This document shows, piece after piece, positions 31,977 to 40,450 of a stretch of 57,037 nt of DNA. The DNA lies in contig CAMVEB010000024.1 of assembly GCA_947166385.1 (NCBI GenBank), forward strand, positions 1 through 57,037, given 5' to 3'. The notes beneath the pieces are model-generated. The model made no database searches, was not told the DNA's origin, and saw nothing but the letters and a program-made list of their open reading frames with translations. A program made the position numbers and the translations under genes. Position 1 is the first letter of the stretch, and every line of letters begins with the position of its first letter. The stretch is from an uncultured Clostridia bacterium (lineage in GTDB: Bacteria > Bacillota > Clostridia > Christensenellales > Aristaeellaceae).

Positions 31977-32891
31977 TTACTGCTTCTTTTTCCCGATTTT
32001 TTCAAACAGCGGGAACGCCTTCGGATAAACGCCGATAATCACAAAGATGATGATGGCATACCGTGCCATCCGGACCAGCAGCGCGGCCATGGTTCCGCCA
32101 GCGAGGAATTCCTTGCTGAAGGGCATCTTCAGCAGCGTGTTCAGGACGTAATAGATGGCGAACGAGCCGGCTACCCGCAGGATCATCGCCCAGATATTCC
32201 GGGTATCCCGGAAGTTCACGAACTTCTCCTCAAAGTGAATCGCGGCAATCAGGCCGATCAGCAGACCCAGAGAGGTGTAATAGTCCTCAGTCCGGACGAA
32301 AATCAGTCCTGGCAGCACGGAAACCAGCAGGATCAGATGACGGATCCATTCGTTTTTCACCTTTGCTTCCAGGAACAGGCAGATCCCGGCGCCGACCAGT
32401 CCCAGCGCCCAGCCGGCCAGGATGTCCGTCAGATAATGCATGCCGGTTACCATCCGGCTGACGCCCACCAGGAAAGAGAGAGCGATGGCGACAATCCACA
32501 TCCATTTTTTCTTCACTTCATTCGCAAGAGGAATGAACAGCCCCACGGCCGAAGCACTGTGAGTGCTGGGGAAAGAATACCCATGGGCGCTGACATTGTC
32601 CAGGGAGGCATTGTTTCCGACGTCTGCAATGCCCTGGACCCGATCCGGATATTCGATGAACGGTCGGGGTCGCATCACGGCGGCCTTGAGCATCGGCAGC
32701 CAGGTGTTCAGCGCCGTGATGATCAGCGCCAGGCGTTTCCCTGTTTCCTTTTTCCAGCAGAACAGAACAATCAGCAGCAACAGCAGCAGACCGATTTCCC
32801 CGGCGATAAAACTCAGCACCTTCCCGACCGGGCCGATAAAGCTCCCCAGGGCTTTCTGAATCCATTCAATCAAACCGGCTTCCCATGCCAT
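31977..32891 (-). CDS. PAP2-family membrane phosphatase
   Basis: 304 residues with about seven membrane segments. The acid-phosphatase signature is complete: 'KAAVMRPRPF' (K-x6-RP), 'YSFPSTHSASAVGL' (PSTH in place of PSGH) and 'SRMVTGMHYLTDILAGWALG' (SR-x5-H-x3-D). Such enzymes dephosphorylate lipid phosphates such as undecaprenyl diphosphate or phosphatidic acid at the membrane surface. The C-terminal ~100 residues add four more hydrophobic segments of unknown role. AAGGAG nine bases before the ATG at 32891 sets the start. A possible promoter (TTTCCA, 17 bases, TATCAT on the minus strand) lies just upstream. Confidence 0.9.
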   Translation of the reverse strand: MAWEAGLIEWIQKALGSFIGPVGKVLSFIAGEIGLLLLLLIVLFCWKKETGKRLALIITALNTWLPMLKAAVMRPRPFIEYPDRVQGIADVGNNASLDNVSAHGYSFPSTHSASAVGLFIPLANEVKKKWMWIVAIALSFLVGVSRMVTGMHYLTDILAGWALGLVGAGICLFLEAKVKNEWIRHLILLVSVLPGLIFVRTEDYYTSLGLLIGLIAAIHFEEKFVNFRDTRNIWAMILRVAGSFAIYYVLNTLLKMPFSKEFLAGGTMAALLVRMARYAIIIFVIIGVYPKAFPLFEKIGKKKQ

Positions 32892-33004
32892 GGTTCTCAT
32901 CTCCTTATCAATCTGGCAGAGGCATGATACCATAAAAAGGAAAAACTGGAAAGGATATAGAGAACGGGAAACCCGCATGGAACCATGAAGCACATAAAAA
33001 AAAC

Positions 33005-33033
33005 TTGTGTGCGGTATCCCTGTGGTTCATAAT
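33005..33033 (+). promoter_or_regulatory. Possible promoter for alanine dehydrogenase
   Basis: Plus strand: TTGTGT, 17-base spacer, CATAAT, 35 bases before the start codon. Confidence 0.5.
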
Positions 33034-33067
33034 AAGAGGGATTCGGAAAACAGAAAGGATGGTTCTC

Positions 33068-34183
33068 ATGAAAATTGGATGCGTGAAAGAAATCAAGAAC
33101 AATGAATTCCGCGTCGGCCTGACTCCTGACAATGTCCGGGCTTACATCGCCGCCGGTCATCATGTGTATATCGAAATGGGTGCCGGAGTCGGTTCCGGCT
33201 TCGCTGACAGTGAATATGTGACTGCCGGCGCTTCCCTGATCGACAATGCTGCCGATGTGTGGCATCTGGTGGATATGATGGTGAAGGTCAAAGAGCCTCT
33301 GGAGTGCGAGTATCCCCTTTTCCGGGAAGGCCTGATCCTCTATACCTACCTGCATCTGGCAGCCGACAAGCAGCAGATGGATGCGCTGCTGGCAGGCAAG
33401 GTCAATGCCGTCGCATATGAAACGCTGCAGGAGAAGGATCGCTCCCTGCCGCTGCTGGCCCCCATGAGCCAGATTGCCGGCCGCCTGTCGATCCAGGAGG
33501 GAGCCAAATACCTGGAGAAGAAATTCGGCGGAGAAGGCATCCTGCTGGCCGGTGTTCCCGGAACCCCGAAGGCCAACGTGGTGATCCTCGGCGGCGGAAC
33601 CGTAGGCATGAACGCCTGCAAGATCGCCGTCGGCATGGGTGCCAACGTCACCATCCTGGATATCAGCCTGAAGCGGCTGGAAGAGCTGGATAATATGTTC
33701 GGCGCCCATATCCAGACGCTGGTTTCCAACGACAGCAATGTCGAGCGCGTGCTGAAGGACGCGGATCTGGTCATCGGCTCCGTGCTGATCCCCGGCGGTT
33801 CCACGCCAAAGCTGTTCAAGAAAAAGTATCTGAAGGAAATGAAGGATGGGGCGGTATTCGTCGATGTCGCGATCGATCAGGGCGGCTGCGGAGAATCTTC
33901 CCATGTCACGACCCATGATGATCCCGTGTATAAGCTGGACGGCGTGGTTCACTACTGCGTCGGCAACATGCCCGGTGCCGTTCCGCGGACCAGCACCATC
34001 GCTCTGACCAACGCCACCGTCCGCTACGGGCTGGAGATTGCTGCCGCCGGGCTGGAGGAAGCCTGCAGAAAGAGCGAAGTCATCCGTACCGGCGTCAACA
34101 CCTACTATGGACAGCTGACCAACAGAAACGTCGCATCCGCCCACGGATACGAATGCGCCGAACTGATGGACATTCTGAAATAA
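33068..34183 (+). CDS. ald: Alanine dehydrogenase
   Basis: 371 residues, the standard length. 'MKIGCVKEIKNNEFRVGLTPDNV' is the family N-terminus, 'MVKVKEPLECEYPL' has the pyruvate-binding Lys, 'YTYLHLAADK' the catalytic His, 'VVILGGGTVGMNACKIAVGMGANVTILD' binds NAD, and 'VDVAIDQGGCGESSHVTTHDDPVY' carries the catalytic Asp. It interconverts L-alanine and pyruvate plus ammonia, a common fermentative nitrogen and redox valve. AAAGGA eight bases before the ATG fixes the start. The GH2 glycosidase starts four bases after the stop, so both may share a transcript although their functions are unrelated. Confidence 0.96.
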   Translation: MKIGCVKEIKNNEFRVGLTPDNVRAYIAAGHHVYIEMGAGVGSGFADSEYVTAGASLIDNAADVWHLVDMMVKVKEPLECEYPLFREGLILYTYLHLAADKQQMDALLAGKVNAVAYETLQEKDRSLPLLAPMSQIAGRLSIQEGAKYLEKKFGGEGILLAGVPGTPKANVVILGGGTVGMNACKIAVGMGANVTILDISLKRLEELDNMFGAHIQTLVSNDSNVERVLKDADLVIGSVLIPGGSTPKLFKKKYLKEMKDGAVFVDVAIDQGGCGESSHVTTHDDPVYKLDGVVHYCVGNMPGAVPRTSTIALTNATVRYGLEIAAAGLEEACRKSEVIRTGVNTYYGQLTNRNVASAHGYECAELMDILK

Positions 34184-34187
34184 GATC

Positions 34188-36866
34188 ATGCAGATCACAG
34201 ACCTTGCAGGAATTTGGCATTGTGAGATCCCCGGGCAGTGCGGTACCGTCCGCCTGCCCGGAACCCTGGATGAAGGAGGCTTTGGAGCGCCTGATGATCC
34301 CGGCCGGCAATGGAAAGCCGGGGAGATTCGGCAGCGCGGTCTCTGGCAGGAGGGGGATCCGATCCTGACCCGGCTGACCCGGAAGCATATCTATGAGGGG
34401 CCGGCCCGTTTCACCCGGACGCTGACATGGAATCTGCCCGCCGGCGCCCGGGTCTTTTTTGAGTGTGAACGGGCAAAGTCCCTCCGCCTGATCGTCAACG
34501 GCCGCGATGCCGCTCCGGCGGAACCGCTGTGCCTGTCCGCTCCGGCGGTGTTTGAAATCACAGGCATGGTGACAGGGCAGGATACCTTTGAGCTGATCTC
34601 CGACAACAGCATGCCCGGCTGGCCCCGGGACGCCATCGTTTATGCCTCCGCCGCATCGGATGAAACCCAGACGAACTGGAACGGGGTAACCGGGTATCTC
34701 CGGTTGCGGGCGGAACGGGCGGATTTCATTTCCTCCGTCCGGGTATATCCCCGGGGGGAAAGGGTGGAAATCCTTGTAGAGCTGAATCTTTCCCGGGAAC
34801 AGGAAGGCGTGGTTCGCGTTTCCTCTCCTGTCCTGGCGCAGGCGGCTGAAATTCCGTTCTGCGGGAAAAACGGGCTGTGTAAAGTCCGTTGCAGCGCGCC
34901 GCTGCGCCCGGATGCTGCCCGATGGGATCTGGAATCCGGTATTCTGCACACGCTGACCGCGGAAGCGGAAGGGATGGAAAGCAGGACGGTTCGGTTTGGC
35001 ATCCGGGATTTCTGCGCCCATAACGGCCGCATGACGCTGAACGGCAGGCGAATCTTCCTGCGGGGAGAAACCAACTGTGCCGCCTTCCCGGAGACAGGAT
35101 ATATCCCGACAGATGTTTCTTCCTGGAAGAAAATTCTGGAAACCTACCGGAGCTACGGCGTCAACTGTGTCCGCTTTCACAGCCACTGCCCGCCGGAAGC
35201 CGCCTTCACTGCGGCGGATGAAGCAGGCATGCTGATGCAGCCGGAACTGTCCCACTGGGATCCGGAGCATGCCTTCGCAGCAGCGGAATCCCGGCAATAC
35301 TATGCCGCGGAAGCCAGGCAGATTCTCCGCCGGCTGGCAAACCATCCCTCCTTCGTCATGCTCACCTTCGGCAACGAGCTGCAATATGCCGAAGCGGATT
35401 GGGACTTCGTGACCGGCCTGCTCCGGGAAATGCGGGAAACGGATCCCACCCGCCTGTACGCGGACGGATCCAACCCCTTCTACGGCGCGAAAGGGCCGAA
35501 CCCGGCCGCTGATTTCTATACTTCCTCCGACGACCGGGGACGGATGCTGCGGGCGACGTCCGCGGATTTCCGGGGATGGCTGAACCGGGAGATCCCGGAC
35601 GCATGCCGGGATTATTCCGCAGAGATGACCGCCCTGCGGCAGGTTTCCGGGATGCCTGTTTTCACTTTCGAGGTCGGGCAGTATGAAGTGCTCCCGGATT
35701 TCGGGGAGATTGAAATGTACCAGGGCGTCACTTCTCCCGAAAACCTGATCCATATGCGAAAAAAAATGCGCGCTGCCGGGCTGGAGAAAAGCTGGGAACG
35801 GATGGTGAACGCCAGCGGCGAAAACTCCCTGCAGTGCTATCGCGCGGAGGTGGAAGCCGCGCTGCGGACGGAGGAACTCAGCGGGATCTCCCTGTTGAGC
35901 CTGCAGGATTTCCCGGGGCAGGGCACCGCCCTGGTCGGCATGATGAACGCCCATCTGGTCCCAAAGTCTGGTGATTTCGCGAAACCGGAACGCTTTGCCG
36001 CCTTCTTCCGCGATGTGCTGCCTCTGGCGCTGCTGCCCCGGTATGTATTCACCGCCGGAGAGGACCTCAGCTTCTCTGTCCGGATCGCGAACTACGGCCG
36101 GGAGGATCTGGAAGGGATGCTGGCCTGGTCGCTGTGCGGAAAAGGCTTCTCCGTCTCCGGAGAAGGCCGGTTTCTGCGCGTTCCGGCAGGCATGCTGAGC
36201 AAAAAGGAGGAAATCAAAAGCAGGCTGCCCGATCTTGCGGAGGCAGCCCGCCTGACGCTGGAAATCAGCTTCTGCGGAAATCGGAATGAATATCCTCTGT
36301 GGGTATATCCGGATGCGGAACCGGTCTGCCCGGCGGATGTGCTGGAATGCCGGGTGCTGGACGGGAAAGCCCGGGCTTTCCTTGCCGCCGGGGGAAAGGT
36401 TTTCCTGGCGCCGGACAGCACGGAAGAAGCGCTGCCGCGCTCCGTGCAGGCCCAGTTCAGTCCGGATTTCTGGTCCGTATGCACCTTCCCGACTCAGAGC
36501 GGCTGCATGGGCCAGCTGATCGACGCGGAGCATCCCCTGTTCCGCGGTTTCCCAACGGATGACTACAGCAGCTGGCAATGGCACCCCATGGCCTGCCAGA
36601 GGGCCATGCTCCTGCCACGCCGCATGAAAGCGATCGTTGCGGAAATGGATTCCTGCGCGCAGCTGCGCCCGATGGCCCAGCTGCTGGAGTGCAGATGCGG
36701 CAGAGGGCGGCTGATGATTTCCTCCCTGGGCCTGCACAGCCTTCCGCAGACGCCGAATGTCCGTGCGCTGCGGAAAGCGATATACGATTATATGGATTCC
36801 GGCCTTTTCCGGCCGGAGGAAGAGCTGGACTTTGAAACCGCGGCGGCTTTCCTGCCGGTGGAATAG
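34188..36866 (+). CDS. GH2-like exo-glycosidase, probably acting on pectin oligosaccharides
   Basis: 892 residues, no signal peptide, so cytoplasmic. Layout is that of glycoside hydrolase family 2: N-terminal jelly roll (about 60-150: 'RFTRTLTWNLPAGARVFFECERAKSLRLIVNG'), Ig-like domain (about 180-270), TIM barrel starting at 'NGRRIFLRGETNCAAFPETGYIPTD'. The acid/base is Asn396-Glu397 in 'LTFGNELQYAEADW' and the likely nucleophile Glu495 in 'FTFEVGQYE'. 'NCVRFHSHCPPEAAFTAADEAG' is typical of a subgroup found in pectin loci. The substrate, probably a beta-linked galactose or uronic acid residue on rhamnogalacturonan fragments, is inferred from the neighbours. The ribosome site is weak and the start is four bases after ald, suggesting coupling. 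It meets the end of the minus-strand pectin operon head-on. Confidence 0.85.
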   Translation: MQITDLAGIWHCEIPGQCGTVRLPGTLDEGGFGAPDDPGRQWKAGEIRQRGLWQEGDPILTRLTRKHIYEGPARFTRTLTWNLPAGARVFFECERAKSLRLIVNGRDAAPAEPLCLSAPAVFEITGMVTGQDTFELISDNSMPGWPRDAIVYASAASDETQTNWNGVTGYLRLRAERADFISSVRVYPRGERVEILVELNLSREQEGVVRVSSPVLAQAAEIPFCGKNGLCKVRCSAPLRPDAARWDLESGILHTLTAEAEGMESRTVRFGIRDFCAHNGRMTLNGRRIFLRGETNCAAFPETGYIPTDVSSWKKILETYRSYGVNCVRFHSHCPPEAAFTAADEAGMLMQPELSHWDPEHAFAAAESRQYYAAEARQILRRLANHPSFVMLTFGNELQYAEADWDFVTGLLREMRETDPTRLYADGSNPFYGAKGPNPAADFYTSSDDRGRMLRATSADFRGWLNREIPDACRDYSAEMTALRQVSGMPVFTFEVGQYEVLPDFGEIEMYQGVTSPENLIHMRKKMRAAGLEKSWERMVNASGENSLQCYRAEVEAALRTEELSGISLLSLQDFPGQGTALVGMMNAHLVPKSGDFAKPERFAAFFRDVLPLALLPRYVFTAGEDLSFSVRIANYGREDLEGMLAWSLCGKGFSVSGEGRFLRVPAGMLSKKEEIKSRLPDLAEAARLTLEISFCGNRNEYPLWVYPDAEPVCPADVLECRVLDGKARAFLAAGGKVFLAPDSTEEALPRSVQAQFSPDFWSVCTFPTQSGCMGQLIDAEHPLFRGFPTDDYSSWQWHPMACQRAMLLPRRMKAIVAEMDSCAQLRPMAQLLECRCGRGRLMISSLGLHSLPQTPNVRALRKAIYDYMDSGLFRPEEELDFETAAAFLPVE

Positions 36867-36872
36867 GCGAAG

Positions 36873-36953
36873 TCACGCCAGTCCCGTTTCCTTCAGCATC
36901 CGGGCCGCGGCAGTGGAATCTCCGCAGATAAAAATCCGCTTTTTCACCGGCAT
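36873..36953 (-). pseudogene. Truncated 5' end of an SGNH/rhamnogalacturonan-acetylesterase-type gene
   Basis: A 26-codon frame starts with an ATG that overlaps the isomerase stop and reads a short basic stretch, a hydrophobic strand and the SGNH block-I motif Cys-Gly-Asp-Ser-Thr-Ala-Ala, as at the N-terminus of CE12-like esterases. It then stops after 12 more residues, six bases from the end of the convergent GH2 gene. No rest of an esterase follows in any frame. This looks like the stump of an operon gene cut off by a rearrangement that brought in the GH2/ald side. A short real peptide cannot be excluded. Confidence 0.6.
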
Positions 36954-37792
36954 TCTCCGGCAATCTGTTCCAGGTGCAAACGCGCCTGCTCCGCGTTTTC
37001 CGGAACGGTATCTTCCAGGGTCATCGGCAGATCACGCTCCGATGCGAAAGCCAGCAGACGCTCATACCGCATCTTTCCCAGACCGCAGGCGCAGGAACGC
37101 ATCCCGCCGTCCGGCAGGAGCACAAAATCCTTCATATGCAGGATCTGGACCCGGTCTCCCAGGCGTCGGATCGCGTCTTCGATGATTTCAGGCGCCCTGT
37201 CCGCGGATTCCGGGCCGATCAGGTTGACCGCGTCGAGGATAATCTGCAGATGATCCGAAGGCACTGTCTCCAGCATCCGCTCCGCGCGCTCCGGGGTGGA
37301 AATAATATGATGGTAAACCGGTTCCACCGCCAGCACCGCGCCTGCCTCCTCGGCAAAGCGCACAACTGTTTTCAGGCTGTCGGTAAAAAGCCGGAAAGCC
37401 TCCTCGCTGACAGCCGCCGGTTCGGAAAAGCGGGAGTCCGGATTCGCGAAGGTCTCTGTGCCCACCACACCGGCGCCGATCATGGCCGCAAAGCGGAGAT
37501 GAGCCCGGTAGATTTCCTGGGTCCGTGCCCGGCGCTCCTCATCCGGATCCGCCAGATTCAGATAGCAGCCCAGCACGGCGCAGTCCATCCCCGTATCGGC
37601 AAAGTCCCTGGCCACCTGATCTGCGTAGTCCGCGGTCAGTTTCTCCGGTGCATCCTTCATGGCAAAATCCGGCAGCACTTTGCTCAGCGCCACATGTGCG
37701 CAGCAGAATCCCTGCTCCCGGGCAAAACCGAGGCGGTCCTTCAGCGATCCGGGGGCCGTATCATGCAGACGGATACCGATCCTCACTGGCAT
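36944..37792 (-). CDS. Sugar isomerase/epimerase (AP-endonuclease-2 TIM barrel)
   Basis: 282 residues. 'IGIRLHD' is strand one, 'CAVLGCYLNLADPDEERR' a metal-site loop, 'GTETFAN', 'LAVEPVYHHIISTPERA' carries the catalytic Glu and His, 'QIILDAVNLIGPE' the metal Asp, and 'VQILHMKDF' the later His. This matches the xylose-isomerase-like family; members in pectin loci convert keto/aldo sugars or uronates. Exact reaction unknown. AAGGAG precedes the ATG; 12 bases separate it from the esterase stop. Second last in the minus-strand pectin operon. Confidence 0.85.
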   Translation of the reverse strand: MPVRIGIRLHDTAPGSLKDRLGFAREQGFCCAHVALSKVLPDFAMKDAPEKLTADYADQVARDFADTGMDCAVLGCYLNLADPDEERRARTQEIYRAHLRFAAMIGAGVVGTETFANPDSRFSEPAAVSEEAFRLFTDSLKTVVRFAEEAGAVLAVEPVYHHIISTPERAERMLETVPSDHLQIILDAVNLIGPESADRAPEIIEDAIRRLGDRVQILHMKDFVLLPDGGMRSCACGLGKMRYERLLAFASERDLPMTLEDTVPENAEQARLHLEQIAGECR

Positions 37793-37804
37793 TCTCTCCT
37801 TCCT

Positions 37805-38476
37805 TTACAGCGCGCTCTCCTCTTTCAGGAAAGCTGCGCAGGGGGAAATCTTCCGCATGCCGTTCACCACCAGGCGGCAGATTTCATTCGCGCCGTAGGC
37901 GTTAAAATGGGTTTTGTCATCGTGCCCGTCCGGGAAGTCCGGGTTTTCGCCGGGAGCCAGGCGGACAAACAGTTCCGCCGTCTTTTCCTCCCCCAGGGAC
38001 AGGTAAAGCTCCCGGCTGTCCTTTTTCAGGTCAATCAGCGGGATCTTTTTTTCCGCTGCCAGTTTCCGCACGGCCCGCGGATACTCGCCATGGGTATAGA
38101 GCATGGATCCGCCTCCCACAAAAAACCGGCGGGAGACAGGCGTCAGCAGAACCGGGAATGCTCCCCTCTCCAGGGCTTCCCGGCAGTATTGCCACAGGTT
38201 TTCCGGATAGGTCGACTCCGGATCGGTATGACGTTCATCATCCTTTTCGTCATTATGACCGAACTGGATCAGCAGCAGGTCCCCGGCGGAAAGCCCCTGC
38301 GCCACCGGATCCCAGAGGCCTTCCTCCCGGAAGCTTCGGGTACTGCGCCCGCTGAGGGCATGATTCCGGACGGTCACATTTTCCTTCACATACCGGGGCA
38401 GGGCCCATCCCCAGCCCCGGAAAGGCGGCTTGTTATCCTCGACCGTTGAGTCGCCGATCAGATAGATATCAGGCAT
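37805..38476 (-). CDS. SGNH-hydrolase, rhamnogalacturonan acetylesterase-like
   Basis: 223 residues. Block I 'YLIGDSTVEDN' (nucleophile Ser), 'PFRGWGWALP', block II Gly in 'NHALSGRSTRSF', block III 'LLIQFGHNDEKDD' and the C-terminal Asp/His pair in 'GHDDKTHFNAYGANEI' are all those of CE12/YesT-YxiM rhamnogalacturonan acetylesterases. No signal peptide, so it would deacetylate imported oligosaccharides in the cytoplasm. The start at 38476 has AAGGAA just before it and lies five bases after the upstream lyase stop; a longer frame to 38521 overlaps that gene and is rejected. Confidence 0.9.
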   Translation of the reverse strand: MPDIYLIGDSTVEDNKPPFRGWGWALPRYVKENVTVRNHALSGRSTRSFREEGLWDPVAQGLSAGDLLLIQFGHNDEKDDERHTDPESTYPENLWQYCREALERGAFPVLLTPVSRRFFVGGGSMLYTHGEYPRAVRKLAAEKKIPLIDLKKDSRELYLSLGEEKTAELFVRLAPGENPDFPDGHDDKTHFNAYGANEICRLVVNGMRKISPCAAFLKEESAL

Positions 38477-38481
38477 TTTCC

Positions 38482-39543
38482 TTACCAGTCCTTCCAGACC
38501 TGGTGCAGGTCGATCACGCAAACCTGGCCTACCCCGTTTTCATCGGGATTGGAGAAGAGGATCTGATCCCCTCTGCGGTTGAAGGAAGGATGCTGGTGAT
38601 CCGCGCCGGTTTTGCATCTGCCGGTGGAAGCAATGAACTTCGATTTTCCGGTCGCCCGTTCGAACAGAACAACCCCTTCCTGGATCGTGGTGCCCAGGTA
38701 ACTGATCCGGTCCGCGCACAGCCATTTGTGATCCCGGCTGATGCAGGGATGCAGGATCTGCGTGCTCTGTGCCGCCACGTCGAAATGTCGGCCGTCCTTG
38801 TCACCGATGATGATGTTGCCGGTATGAACTTCGCCCTTGCTTCCGTCCACAAACCCTGCGGGATCCAGCTTCATCAGTGCCATTTCCGTGCCGTCGGAAG
38901 ACCAGACCTCATGGGTAATCCACTCGCTGGGATGCTCCACATAATAAGGCCGGACATACCGCTCCTTCACATCGAACATCCAGGTGCGCTGAAAAGCGTC
39001 GCCCTCCGTTTCATGGATATAGAAGATCAGGTTTTCATCCGTGGGGCAGATCTGGGCATGGCCGAGGCGGTAATCGCTCTGATAGACGACTTCCGCTTCC
39101 TTGCCGGGATCGAGGATCACAAGACCGTAATATTTGTTGGCCAGATGATAGCTGCAGGCGATGCGCCCGGTGTCCGCCGCGGTCAGATGTCCGGTGATCT
39201 GGCCTCCCTTCGGCAGATCACCGATCTTGGTCATCTCCATGGTGTTCAGTTCCACGGCGTAGACTTCCGTTTCGTTCCGGCAGGTATAGCCGATATTCTT
39301 TTCCCGGTCGGTCGCAAAGCCCCGGTACGTATAATCCGTCACCTGGTCAATCTTCCCCGTTTCCACATGGGCCCGGTAACAGCCGCCGTCGGTTTTCCCT
39401 TCCAGCTGCTGCTTCATAAAGAAGAAATACTGATCGTCCACGGAGAAGTTTTCACAGGTAAAATAAAGTTTGGCGTTCCGTTCCGGCCCGTCGGCATAGC
39501 GCCGGATCTCATACCCTGTAACCGGATCCCGATAGATTTCCAT
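38482..39543 (-). CDS. Oligogalacturonate lyase-like protein (PL22 family)
   Basis: 353 residues. A seven-bladed propeller with the PL22 His motifs: 'ADTGRIACSYHLANKYYG', 'YRLGHAQICPTDENLIFYIHET', 'WITHEVWSSDGTEMAL', 'ILHPCISRDHKW' and 'HQHPSFNRRGDQILF'. Ogl-type enzymes cleave unsaturated and saturated digalacturonate in the cytosol by beta-elimination; the His cluster binds manganese. The absence of a signal peptide agrees. In this locus the substrate may be rhamnogalacturonan-derived rather than homogalacturonan. GGAGGG eight bases before the ATG. Confidence 0.9.
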   Translation of the reverse strand: MEIYRDPVTGYEIRRYADGPERNAKLYFTCENFSVDDQYFFFMKQQLEGKTDGGCYRAHVETGKIDQVTDYTYRGFATDREKNIGYTCRNETEVYAVELNTMEMTKIGDLPKGGQITGHLTAADTGRIACSYHLANKYYGLVILDPGKEAEVVYQSDYRLGHAQICPTDENLIFYIHETEGDAFQRTWMFDVKERYVRPYYVEHPSEWITHEVWSSDGTEMALMKLDPAGFVDGSKGEVHTGNIIIGDKDGRHFDVAAQSTQILHPCISRDHKWLCADRISYLGTTIQEGVVLFERATGKSKFIASTGRCKTGADHQHPSFNRRGDQILFSNPDENGVGQVCVIDLHQVWKDW

Positions 39544-39580
39544 GGTGATGTCCCTCCCTGTTTTTTACAGTGACCTGAAG

Positions 39581-40381
39581 TCAGAGTTGTACGGTTTCCC
39601 CCGCGGGAATGCGGGTGGCAGCCCCGTCGTTGACCGAAATGTAGCAATCCCGTGCGTTGGGATTGAAGACAAGGTGATTGTCCGCCGCGAACTGCAGGCG
39701 GGAAAAATCGTCCATACAGTCCATAAACTCAATATTTGTACAGTACCAGATATCTTCCTTTCCGCCCATCATGGCGCAGAAGGATTCCATCAGGTCCCAG
39801 TTGTTTTTGTCGTCAAACTCGTAGCTGTGACCCCAGACATACATGAGGTACAGGTACTGCTTCTTAAACAGGCCCAGGAACTGTTCCCCCAGTTCCAGCA
39901 GCCTGTGGTTGTGGTGGCAGGTTGCCTGCCAGCGGTACGGGTTTTCCGGCAGGGCAAAACTGTCGGAGGAGCCGACCACCCGGGAATAACGGATTCCCAG
40001 CGACGGCAGAAGGTTTTCGATATCCTTTGTCACAGAGCCGTTGGGATAGCTGAGTCCCCGCACGGGATAGCCGGTCCGCTGCTCCAGGAACTTCCTGTCC
40101 TCCAGCACTTCGTGTGCGACCTCTGGCAGGGGGCAGCGGGCAATGGTGGGATGGGTGATGGTATGGCAGGCCACTTCATGACCCGCGTAGAGCGAGGAAA
40201 TCTCTTCCGGCAATACCCTGTCTCCCCGTTCAAAAAGGCCGCTGTTCAGATGGAAAGTCCCTTTGATGCCGTTATGATTAAAAATCTCTACAAGGCGGCG
40301 GTCCTGCGACCGGCCGTCGTCATAGCTCATGGTCAGTGCCTTATGCTTTCCGCCCGGAAAGCAGCAATATACTCTGTTCAT
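39581..40381 (-). CDS. Polysaccharide deacetylase family protein (CE4/NodB fold)
   Basis: 266 residues. The NodB motif 1 is 'LTMSYDDGRSQD' (catalytic Asp and metal Asp), motif 2 is 'EVACHTITHPTI' (H-x3-H), motif 3 is 'GLSYPNGSVT', and the C-terminal 'YVWGHSYEFDD' supplies the last His. No signal peptide is present, so it should act on imported oligosaccharides, unlike the wall-directed deacetylases. The acetyl group removed may be on galacturonate or rhamnose. GGAG precedes the ATG. A strong hairpin separates it from the binding protein gene upstream in the operon. Confidence 0.88.
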   Translation of the reverse strand: MNRVYCCFPGGKHKALTMSYDDGRSQDRRLVEIFNHNGIKGTFHLNSGLFERGDRVLPEEISSLYAGHEVACHTITHPTIARCPLPEVAHEVLEDRKFLEQRTGYPVRGLSYPNGSVTKDIENLLPSLGIRYSRVVGSSDSFALPENPYRWQATCHHNHRLLELGEQFLGLFKKQYLYLMYVWGHSYEFDDKNNWDLMESFCAMMGGKEDIWYCTNIEFMDCMDDFSRLQFAADNHLVFNPNARDCYISVNDGAATRIPAGETVQL

Positions 40382-40406
40382 TTTCTTCTCCGTTATGTTA
40401 TAGGAT

Positions 40407-40432
40407 GGGGCTGCCGCGCCTGCGGCAGCCCC
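40407..40432 (-). promoter_or_regulatory. Strong intercistronic hairpin behind the binding-protein gene
   Basis: Perfect 11-bp G+C-rich stem GGGGCTGCCGC / GCGGCAGCCCC with a four-base loop, 18 bases after the binding-protein stop. No T tract follows on the minus strand, so it is better read as an mRNA 3'-end stabiliser giving high binding-protein level than as a full terminator. Confidence 0.7.
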
Positions 40433-40450
40433 GAAAAAACCGGTCAGGAA

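Noticed and set aside
34095..36737. 880-codon minus-strand frame opposite the GH2 gene
   Set aside because: Shadow of the GH2 gene. It also runs into the end of ald, has no ribosome site and shows no domain.
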